Source: JBHEMK01 sp046262635 (GTDB taxonomy: Bacteria; Actinomycetota; Thermoleophilia; Gaiellales; Gaiellaceae). From it: 13,914 bases of DNA. The stretch is taken from the NCBI GenBank assembly GCA_046262635.1, contig JBHEMK010000113.1, positions 1 through 13,914 on the forward strand, read 5' to 3'. Of the stretch, positions 1 to 4,951 are shown in pieces. The notes under the pieces were generated by a model. That model searched no databases. It was given only the letters and a program-made list of their open reading frames with translations, and was not told the origin of the DNA. Within the stretch, counting starts at the first letter, position 1. Each line of letters starts with the position of its first letter. The translations under genes and the position numbers were made by a program.

Positions 1-346
1 CCCGCCACGGCGGCGCCCGCAGCGCCGCGAGCGCGGCGGTGCAGAGCAGCACGAGCGCGATGCCGCAGCCGGCCGCCCACTTCTCGTAGGCATGGCCGTA
101 GGAGCCGAAGTCGCGCGGCCGGGCCGTCAGCTCCGGGGCGAGAAAGGCCGGCAGCGCCCCCGGCGGGTACTCGAGCTTGAAGTCGCGGTAGGGAACCTCG
201 CCGCCCCGCATCGCATCGCCGTAGCGCTGATAGACCACGGTGTCGACGATCTGGTAACGACCCCACCAGGCCCGGTGCAGGAGCGTCCACGAGCCGAGGA
301 AGACCACGGCAGCCGCAAGGCCGAGAGCGGCGGTCGTTCGCGTCAG
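1..346 (-). CDS. GT87/DUF2029-type integral membrane glycosyltransferase, N-terminal fragment
   Basis: The frame is open from the left edge to about 346 and encodes roughly 115 residues; the rest lies outside the window. It begins with a hydrophobic helix (AALGLAAAVVFLGSWTLLH), followed by a polar stretch with VVYQRYGDAM and VPYRDFKLEYPPGALP, then a second hydrophobic segment. This arrangement is typical of the N-terminus of GT87/DUF2029 polyprenyl-phosphate-sugar-dependent mannosyltransferase-like proteins, which act at the cytoplasmic membrane on cell-envelope glycans. The start is unclear: no ATG, GTG or TTG precedes the first helix. A CTG at 346 overlaps the cupin stop, and the first canonical start, a GTG at 307, would cut into the helix. 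It is the last seen gene of a close-packed minus-strand run after the cupin. The family call is from recognition and the exact sugar is unknown. Confidence 0.62.
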   Translation of the reverse strand, partial: MTRTTAALGLAAAVVFLGSWTLLHRAWWGRYQIVDTVVYQRYGDAMRGGEVPYRDFKLEYPPGALPAFLAPELTARPRDFGSYGHAYEKWAAGCGIALVLLCTAALAALRAPPWR

Positions 347-699
347 AACGGCCCCCGGGGCTCGTAGCTCCCCGGGCGTGCGCCGACCGCGATCATCGTC
401 AGGCCCTCCGGCCCGGCGACCGGCATGCGCCTCGTCCCCGCGTCGAAGCGGAGAAACGTGCCGACCGCGACCGGGACCTCCTCGCCGTCGATCCGGTAGA
501 GGCCCGAGCCGCGGATGATCACGTTGACCTCCTCCTGGCCGGATTCCCCCTCGTCGTGCTCGTGCCCACCGGCGTTCGGCGGCAGCTCGAACCAGTTGAT
601 GCCGAAGGCCTCGACGCCGAGCTCGCGCCGCACGAACTTGGCGCCACCGCCCGGGCCCGAGCCCTCGATGTCATCCACCTTCACGATGCTGTAGCCCAT
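343..699 (-). CDS. Small single-domain cupin protein
   Basis: This 118-residue protein has the length and beta-rich pattern of a single-domain cupin. Cupin motif 1 is visible as GHEHDEGESGQEEVNVIIRG, with H46, H48 and an acidic residue near 56-57 as the expected metal ligands. The region where motif 2 should supply a third histidine (GTFLRFDAGTRRMP, residues 80-93) has no histidine, so metal binding may be incomplete or absent. The ATG at 699 directly abuts the TAG of the upstream 65-residue gene, and an AGGAGG sits inside that gene at 705-710, so the two are almost certainly co-translated. Its end touches or overlaps the glycosyltransferase frame. Small cupins may be sugar-binding, isomerase or stress proteins; nothing here fixes the function. 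Confidence 0.85.
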   Translation of the reverse strand: MGYSIVKVDDIEGSGPGGGAKFVRRELGVEAFGINWFELPPNAGGHEHDEGESGQEEVNVIIRGSGLYRIDGEEVPVAVGTFLRFDAGTRRMPVAGPEGLTMIAVGARPGSYEPRGPF

Positions 700-897
700 C
701 TAGTCCTCCTGTTCGCGCTTGTGCAGCCGTTCGAGGAACGCCTTGCGCAGCAGCTCGCCGTGCGCGAGCACGTCCGGGTCGCGCGGCCGCCGCGGGGGCA
801 GCTTGACGATCTTGATCTCCTGCTCGGGCAGCGTCCGCTCGTAGGCCTCCGCCTCGTCGAGCTCCTTCAGTGCACGCTTGCGCAGCCAGCCGAACAC
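700..897 (-). CDS. Small charged hypothetical protein, 65 residues
   Basis: The gene starts with GTG at 897 and ends at the TAG abutting the cupin ATG. The product begins with MFGWLRKRALKEL, which could form an amphipathic helix, and is otherwise rich in Lys, Arg and Glu with a proline-rich middle (LPPRRPRDPD). No domain is recognised. It has GC-rich codon use like its neighbours, and the cupin ribosome site within its end argues that it is a real gene. It lies 87 bp after the carboxyltransferase stop on the same strand, so it could be read through from that gene or start a new unit; GAAACT six bases before the GTG is a weak -10 match. It does not resemble the small epsilon subunit of actinobacterial acyl-CoA carboxylases. 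Function unknown. Confidence 0.65.
   Translation of the reverse strand: MFGWLRKRALKELDEAEAYERTLPEQEIKIVKLPPRRPRDPDVLAHGELLRKAFLERLHKREQED
705..710 (-). promoter_or_regulatory. Ribosome binding site of the cupin gene inside the upstream gene
   Basis: The minus strand reads AGGAGGACTAG then ATG. The AGGAGG lies in the last codons of the 65-residue gene, the TAG is that gene's stop, and the cupin ATG follows with no gap. This supports the 699 start and translational coupling. Confidence 0.8.
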
Positions 898-984
898 GCG
901 CGCAGTTTCGCAGACACGGCGTGCGGTGCCCGGCCCTCCGGTTCGGCGATCGAGCGACGCCGCCCGCCGACGGCCGGTCTCCGT

Positions 985-2547
985 TCACATCCGGAAGATC
1001 CCGAACTCCGTCTTCGGGATCGGGGCGTTGAGCGCCGCCGAGATGCCCAGCGCGAGGACGCGGCGCGTGTCCAGCGGGTCGATGATGCCGTCGTCCCAGA
1101 GACGGGCGGTCGAGTAGTAGGGATTGCCCTCGGCCTCGTAGGTCGCCCGGATCTCCTCCGGGTCGGCGTCGCCGACCATCGTCAGGACGGTCGCGGCCTG
1201 CTCGCCGCCCATCACGGAGATGCGCGCGTTCGGCCACATCCAAAGCTGCCGCGGCTCGAAGGCGCGGCCGCACATCGCGTAGTTGCCGGCACCGAACGAC
1301 CCGCCGACGATGACGGTGAACTTCGGTACGGCCGCGTTCGCGACGGCCATGACGAGCTTGGCGCCGTCTCGTGCGATTCCGCCCGCCTCGTACTCGGCGC
1401 CGACCATGAAGCCGGTGATGTTCTGAAGGAAGACCAGCGGGATCCGACGCTTGCAGCAGAGCTCGATGAAGTGCGCCCCTTTTTGCGACGACTCCGCCAG
1501 GAGGACGCCGTTCGAGGCGAGGATCCCGACCGGGTACCCCTCGAGCCGCGCAAACCCGGTCACGAGGGTCTCGCCGTAGAGCTCCTTGAACTCGTGGAAG
1601 CGCGAGCCGTCGACGAGCCGGGCGATCAGTTCGCGCGCGTCGAGGTGGTGACGGAAATCCTCGGGGACGAGCCCGTAGAGCTCGGCCGGGTCGGCCGCGG
1701 GCGGCTCGGGCTCCGCGATGTCCCACTGCGGCTCGGGCCTCGCCGCGTGGAGGTTGCGGACGATCCCGCGCGCGAGGGCGAGGGCGTGCTCGTCCGAGGC
1801 GGCGTCGTAGTCGGCGACGCCGGAGCGGCGGGTGTGGACGTCGGCCCCCCCGAGTTCCTCGGCCGTGACGTCCTGTCCGGTTGCGGCCTTGACGAGGGGC
1901 GGCCCGCCGATGAAGATCGTGCCCGTCCCGCGGACGATGATCGTCTCGTCGCTCATCGCCGGCACGTAGGCGCCACCCGCCGTGCAGGAGCCCATCACCA
2001 CCGCGATCTGCGGGATCCCCGCCGCCGACATCTGTGCCTGGTTGAAGAAGATCCGGCCGAAGTGCTCGCGGTCGGGGAAGACGTCGGCCTGCAGCGGCAG
2101 GAACGCACCGCCCGAGTCGACGAGGTAGACGCAGGGGAGGTGGTTCTGCGCGCCGACCTGCTGGGCCCGCAGGTGCTTCTTCACCGTCAACGGGAAATAG
2201 GAGCCGCCCTTGACCGTGGCGTCGTTCGCGACGATCACGCACTCGCGCCCCTCGACGATCCCGACGCCGGTGACGATCCCTGCGCCCGGCGCGGCGCCGT
2301 CGTAGAGCTTCCAGGCCGCCAGTGCGTTCAGCTCCAGGAAGGCCGTGTCCGGGTCGAGGAGACGGTCGATCCGCTCCCGCGCCGTCAGCTTCCCACGCCT
2401 GCGATGGCGCTCCAGGGCCCTGTCGCCGCCGCCCCGGGCGACGAGCGCCGTCCGTGCCCGCAGTTCGGCGACGAGCGACGCCATCCGGTCGTGGCGACGC
2501 TGGAACGTCTCGGAGGCACGCTCGACCTGCGACGTCAGGATCGCCAC
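985..2547 (-). CDS. mccB: Acyl-CoA carboxylase carboxyltransferase (beta) subunit, methylcrotonyl-CoA type
   Basis: This 520-residue protein has the full length of a biotin-dependent acyl-CoA carboxyltransferase. It transfers the carboxyl group from carboxybiotin to an acyl-CoA in the cytoplasm. The N-terminal crotonase-like half contains VDSGGAFLPLQADVFPDR (144-160) and GSCTAGGAYVPAMSDE (186-201). The C-terminal half contains NITGFMVGAEYEAGGIARDG (376-395) and GGSFGAGNYAMCGRAF (415-430), the two oxyanion-hole regions. SGGAFLPLQADVFPD and the surrounding blocks look most like methylcrotonyl-CoA carboxylase beta of leucine breakdown, but related beta subunits for geranyl- or propionyl-CoA cannot be excluded. 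The GTG start at 2547 is supported by position against the family and by a -10-like TAGGCT six bases upstream. The biotin carboxylase partner is not beside it in this window. Confidence 0.93.
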   Translation of the reverse strand: MAILTSQVERASETFQRRHDRMASLVAELRARTALVARGGGDRALERHRRRGKLTARERIDRLLDPDTAFLELNALAAWKLYDGAAPGAGIVTGVGIVEGRECVIVANDATVKGGSYFPLTVKKHLRAQQVGAQNHLPCVYLVDSGGAFLPLQADVFPDREHFGRIFFNQAQMSAAGIPQIAVVMGSCTAGGAYVPAMSDETIIVRGTGTIFIGGPPLVKAATGQDVTAEELGGADVHTRRSGVADYDAASDEHALALARGIVRNLHAARPEPQWDIAEPEPPAADPAELYGLVPEDFRHHLDARELIARLVDGSRFHEFKELYGETLVTGFARLEGYPVGILASNGVLLAESSQKGAHFIELCCKRRIPLVFLQNITGFMVGAEYEAGGIARDGAKLVMAVANAAVPKFTVIVGGSFGAGNYAMCGRAFEPRQLWMWPNARISVMGGEQAATVLTMVGDADPEEIRATYEAEGNPYYSTARLWDDGIIDPLDTRRVLALGISAALNAPIPKTEFGIFRM

Positions 2548-2559
2548 CGGGCCAGCCTA
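2548..2559 (-). promoter_or_regulatory. Possible leaderless promoter (-10) of the carboxyltransferase gene
   Basis: On the minus strand TAGGCT (2559-2554) is followed by six bases and then the GTG start at 2547. This is the spacing expected if transcription begins at the start codon. No good -35 or strong ribosome site was seen. The same hexamer and spacing precede the gene starting at 8397. Confidence 0.4.
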
Positions 2560-2835
2560 TCGCGCACTCGACGGCGGGCTGCTCGCCGTGCCGACGGGGC
2601 CGGGGCAGAGAAGGAAGGAGCGGTTCCGCCGCGGCCTTGGAGAGGGGCGCCCGCGCGAACCCGGGCCGCAGATGCCGCAGCAGGAACCCCTCACGGCGAG
2701 ATCTTCCGGGCAGCGGTTTGCCCTAAACATCAAGGCGCTCAGCAGCGCTCACCGTTTCCGTTCGGGCGGCCACGCTCCCCGCAGCGGCAGGCTCGCCCCT
2801 GGTAGGGCCTTTCCTGCGGAGTAGACTCGGGACAG

Positions 2836-2866
2836 GCGCGTCGCACCCCTTCCTGCGGCGACGCGC
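2836..2866. repeat. Inverted repeat, 9-bp perfect stem
   Basis: GCGCGTCGC (2836-2844) and GCGACGCGC (2858-2866) form a perfect 9-bp stem with a 13-base loop. There is no following T-tract in either direction. It could end transcription approaching from either side or be a structural element; role unknown. Confidence 0.5.
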
Positions 2867-3036
2867 TGAGGGGGCCCTGCTGCGGGGCCGCACCCGGCTG
2901 GGCTCCCGCCTTCATCTCCCGCGCGATCAAGCGGCCGCCGCCCACTTCCAGCCGTCACCGGCACGCCCGACCGTCGCTGAACCTCGAGCGCGACCTGGGT
3001 GACGCCGCCCGACGAGATCGAGCCGGAGGCGACTGG

Positions 3037-3101
3037 GTGTGCAGGAGCGCTCTCTTCCCGTCCGACCCCGTGGCCTCCCTCGAAGATGAACCCCTGCACA
3101 C
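3037..3101. repeat. Spaced 9-bp inverted repeat
   Basis: GTGTGCAGG (3037-3045) and CCTGCACAC (3093-3101) are exact reverse complements 47 bases apart. The right arm runs directly into the hairpin at 3099-3132. The pair could be two binding half-sites, the closing stem of a small RNA of about 65 bases, or chance in GC-rich DNA. Confidence 0.4.
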
Positions 3102-3132
3102 GGCGGTTCCGCCCGCGGGGAAGCCGCCCGTG
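3099..3132. repeat. Bulged hairpin in the gene-free stretch
   Basis: CAC-GGCGG-TTCC (3099-3110) can pair with GGAA-G-CCGCC-C-GTG (3119-3132), giving 12 pairs interrupted by two single-base bulges, around an 8-base loop. It is not followed by a run of T. It may be an RNA element or terminator-like structure. Confidence 0.35.
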
Positions 3133-3283
3133 ATCGTCTTCACCCAGGCCTCCGCTGCACCGCTCTACCTGCGACACGCGCCGCAGAACGGCTCGGACGA
3201 GGGATCCAAGCCGACGCCGCGGATGCCGATCACGGGTCGAGGCCAGTCGCCGACACAGCCTCGCGATGCCGCGTGCCTCTGCA

Positions 3284-3305
3284 GGATCCCTCGGTTCAGG
3301 GATGC
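3284..3305. promoter_or_regulatory. Candidate operator: palindrome upstream of the regulator
   Basis: ATCCCT (3286-3291) and AGGGAT (3298-3303) are exact inverted half-sites with a six-base spacer (CGGTTC), and a further matching G/C pair lies at 3284/3305. The site is about 85 bp upstream of the preferred regulator start, and XRE-family dimers commonly bind such sites and control their own genes. It would lie at the edge of the coding region if either earlier ATG (3266 or 3302) were used. Confidence 0.35.
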
Positions 3306-3330
3306 CGCGTCCCCCGGAAGCGGGATGCGC

Positions 3331-3348
3331 TCCCCCGCAGACGGGGGA
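3331..3348. repeat. Perfect 7-bp hairpin upstream of the regulator
   Basis: TCCCCCG (3331-3337), loop CAGA, and CGGGGGA (3342-3348). It lies in the presumed leader of the regulator gene, next to two imperfect copies of GGGATGC...TCCCCC (3299-3315 and 3322-3336). It could be a second binding site or a leader RNA hairpin. Confidence 0.35.
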
Positions 3349-3388
3349 CGATGCGACGGAGACGACGCGCACGATCACGAGCCGCACA

Positions 3389-4726
3389 ATGACGAGCCGC
3401 ACCCTCACGCCGCCCCGAGCCCTGCCGCCGACCGCCACGGCCGGCCTCGGCTCGCGCATCCGCGAGCTGCGCGTCGAACACGGCCTGACGCAGACCGAGC
3501 TGGCCGGAGCGCGCTTCACGAAGGAATACCTCAGCCAGATCGAGCGGGGCCGCACCCGGCCCACCTCCGAGACGGTCGCCTGGATCGCCGACCAGCTCGA
3601 TGTCGAGGCAGGCTTCCTCGTCACCGGCCAGATCTGGAGCGACTACGAGAGCGTTGCCATCGTGCTCGTCGAGGCCGAGCATGCCGTCGAGGCGCAGGAG
3701 TACGAGCGCGCGGTCGAGCTCCTCTCGGCCCTGCCGCACTCGGTGCACGCCCCGGAGCTCGAGCTGCGCTCGTGCTGGGCGCTGAGCTGGGCGCTCATGT
3801 ACCTGGGCGAGCTCGACCGCGCAGTGGCGCTGCTCGACCGGGCCCGCGCACTCGCAGAGCTCGAGGCGTTTTCGGATGTCGAGCGCGCCGAGGTTCTCTA
3901 CCGGCTCGGCGTCTGCCGCTACAAGCTCTCCTCCGTCGACACGGCCCTGGCCTCGTTCACGGAGGCGCTCGCCCTCGCCGAGGGGTCCGGATACCCGTGC
4001 GACCGGCTCCGCGCCCATGTCTTCGAGTGGCGCTCGCGCTGCTGGCGCCGGCAGCGCGACCTCGAGGCCGCGCGCGAGGACATCGAGCGTGCGCTCGAGC
4101 TCGCTCGCGAGCTGGAGGACGAGCTGACCGTGGCGCACGTGACGTTCCAGGCCTCGATCGTCGCCGAGCGCAGCGGCAACTGGCGTCGGGCGCGCGCGCT
4201 GGCCGAGCAGGCCCGGGTGATCTACGAGTCGCACGACGACCACATCAACGTCGGCCGGCTCCGCAACAACCTCGGCGGCCTCGAGTTCCTGCTCGAGCGG
4301 CCCGAGCAGGCGGTCGAGCACCTGAAGAACGCGTTCGCGATCGCGCTGGAGCACGGCAGCGACGGCGACGCGGGCCAGGCCGAGTCCTCCCTCGCGCAGA
4401 TCCACCTGCGCAGCGGCGCCGTCGAGCTGGCGGAGCGCCAGGCCCGACACGCGCTCGAGCTGCTCGCAGGCCGTGAAGACTTTCTCGACGAGATCGGCAA
4501 CGCCCAGATTGTGGTCGGGCGCGCTCTGATCGCCCAGGGCAGGCTCGACGAGGCCGCGGAAGTCCTCGCCCAGGCCGAGGACAGCCTCTCCCGCCTCTCG
4601 TCCGCAAGCCATCGCGCCCTCGCCTGGCAGGCGCGGGCCGAGCTCGCAGCGGCACGCGGCGACGACCGCGGGACCGCCGTTCTGTATCGCAGGGCCGCCG
4701 AGGCCCTGCAGGACGTCGAGTTCTAG
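3389..4726 (+). CDS. XRE-type helix-turn-helix regulator with TPR repeats (candidate peptide receptor)
   Basis: With the ATG at 3389 the product is 445 residues. Residues about 19-72 form an XRE/Cro helix-turn-helix domain (GLGSRIRELRVEHGLTQTEL, then FTKEYLSQIERGRTRP). From about 85 to the end the protein is alpha-helical with repeated TPR-like units such as ALMYLGELDRAVALLDRARA and ALIAQGRLDEAAEVLAQAE. A DNA-binding head on a TPR superhelix is the architecture of PlcR, NprR and related peptide-sensing regulators; that the protein binds a peptide is inferred from this and from the secreted peptide gene 16 bp downstream. Two earlier in-frame ATGs (3266, 3302) exist, but codons before about 3350 lack the GC-rich third positions and carry repeats, so 3389 is preferred. 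No start has a good ribosome site. It could instead be an ordinary autoregulated cytoplasmic TPR regulator. Confidence 0.88.
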   Translation: MTSRTLTPPRALPPTATAGLGSRIRELRVEHGLTQTELAGARFTKEYLSQIERGRTRPTSETVAWIADQLDVEAGFLVTGQIWSDYESVAIVLVEAEHAVEAQEYERAVELLSALPHSVHAPELELRSCWALSWALMYLGELDRAVALLDRARALAELEAFSDVERAEVLYRLGVCRYKLSSVDTALASFTEALALAEGSGYPCDRLRAHVFEWRSRCWRRQRDLEAAREDIERALELARELEDELTVAHVTFQASIVAERSGNWRRARALAEQARVIYESHDDHINVGRLRNNLGGLEFLLERPEQAVEHLKNAFAIALEHGSDGDAGQAESSLAQIHLRSGAVELAERQARHALELLAGREDFLDEIGNAQIVVGRALIAQGRLDEAAEVLAQAEDSLSRLSSASHRALAWQARAELAAARGDDRGTAVLYRRAAEALQDVEF

Positions 4727-4727
4727 G

Positions 4728-4737
4728 AAGGAGGTGA
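4728..4737 (+). promoter_or_regulatory. Very strong Shine-Dalgarno sequence of the peptide gene
   Basis: AAGGAGGTGA matches the anti-Shine-Dalgarno end of 16S rRNA at ten consecutive positions and lies five bases before the ATG at 4743. It begins one base after the regulator's TAG. This sets the start of the short gene and is much stronger than any other ribosome site in the window. Confidence 0.88.
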
Positions 4738-4742
4738 ACAGA

Positions 4743-4877
4743 ATGCGGAAGCTGCTCACCCTCGTGGCCCTCGCCGGCTTCGCCGCCGTGCTCGGCGCGT
4801 ACCAGCCGGCCGGCCCCAAGACGGGGAATGCGGGCCACCATGTCGGGAACACTCTGGGCTTCTCGGACGGCCGCTAG
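4743..4877 (+). CDS. Short secreted peptide, candidate pro-peptide signal partner of the TPR regulator
   Basis: This 44-residue gene is too short for most gene finders. It starts with ATG at 4743 and ends with TAG at 4875-4877. Residues 1-3 (MRK) give a basic N-region, residues 4-19 (LLTLVALAGFAAVLGA) a hydrophobic core ending in a plausible signal peptidase I site (LGA before Y20), and the remaining 25 residues are polar and Gly/His/Asn-rich, ending GHHVGNTLGFSDGR. Size, signal and position directly after an HTH-TPR gene match the Phr, PapR and NprX precursors of Bacillota, which are exported, trimmed and re-imported to bind their TPR receptor. That role here is inference. A terminator-like hairpin follows at 4891, so regulator and peptide look like a two-gene unit. 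It could otherwise be an unrelated small secreted or membrane peptide. Confidence 0.75.
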   Translation: MRKLLTLVALAGFAAVLGAYQPAGPKTGNAGHHVGNTLGFSDGR

Positions 4878-4890
4878 GCCTTTCGATGAA

Positions 4891-4922
4891 CGCCGGCGGC
4901 CGCCTCCGGGCGGCCGCCGGCG
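4891..4922 (+). terminator. Terminator-like hairpin with 14-bp perfect stem and UNCG loop
   Basis: CGCCGGCGGCCGCC (4891-4904) pairs perfectly with GGCGGCCGCCGGCG (4909-4922) around TCCG. The loop closed by C-G is a cUNCGg tetraloop, an exceptionally stable RNA fold. No T-tract follows, as is common for hairpin terminators in high-GC actinobacteria. It lies 13 bp after the peptide stop and before the dinB promoter. Confidence 0.7.
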
Positions 4923-4939
4923 TGGTCCGGGACGTTCTC

Positions 4940-4951
4940 TACGGTTAGGGC
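4940..4951 (+). promoter_or_regulatory. Possible leaderless promoter (-10) of dinB
   Basis: TACGGT (4940-4945) fits a TANNNT -10 element and is followed by six bases before the ATG at 4952. No Shine-Dalgarno sequence is present, consistent with a leaderless transcript. No clear -35 was seen; that position falls in the hairpin at 4891-4922. Confidence 0.42.

Larger units (their letters stand above)
2548..3388. other. Gene-free stretch with several inverted and direct repeats
   Basis: No open frame here has convincing codon use or a recognisable domain. Reading frames on both strands are arginine/serine/proline-rich and change character along their length. The stretch separates the divergent carboxyltransferase and regulator genes, so it should hold both promoters. 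It contains an inverted repeat at 2836-2866, a direct repeat TTCCTGCGG at 2811-2819 and 2850-2858, a 9-bp inverted repeat with arms at 3037-3045 and 3093-3101, a bulged hairpin at 3099-3132, a palindrome at 3284-3305, and GATGCCGCGT twice (3265-3274 and 3301-3310). No tRNA or known riboswitch was identified. It may be the long control region of the regulator-peptide cassette, a structured RNA, or decayed sequence. Confidence 0.6.

Noticed and set aside
700..897. Acyl-CoA carboxylase epsilon subunit next to the beta subunit
   Set aside because: Size fits, but the sequence lacks the Ala/Pro-rich pattern and C-terminal tryptophan region usual for AccE; left as hypothetical.
898..984. Terminator hairpin between the carboxyltransferase and the 65-residue gene
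   Set aside because: Short nested complementary blocks (CCGGCC/GGCCGG and TCGGCG/CGCCGA) exist, but loops are large and such pairings are common in this GC-rich DNA.
556..2805. Very long open reading frame on the plus strand opposite the carboxyltransferase and cupin
   Set aside because: It is antisense to clear genes, is Arg/Asp/Glu/Val-rich with no domain, and is expected by chance opposite GC-rich codons.
2548..3388. tRNA, known riboswitch or CRISPR array in the gene-free stretch
   Set aside because: No T-loop GGTTCRA context with matching acceptor stems, no recognisable riboswitch core, and repeats are too few and irregular for CRISPR.
2749..3624. 291-codon minus-strand frame across the gene-free stretch into the regulator
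   Set aside because: Composition shifts along its length, it overlaps the regulator antisense, and no domain or ribosome site was seen.
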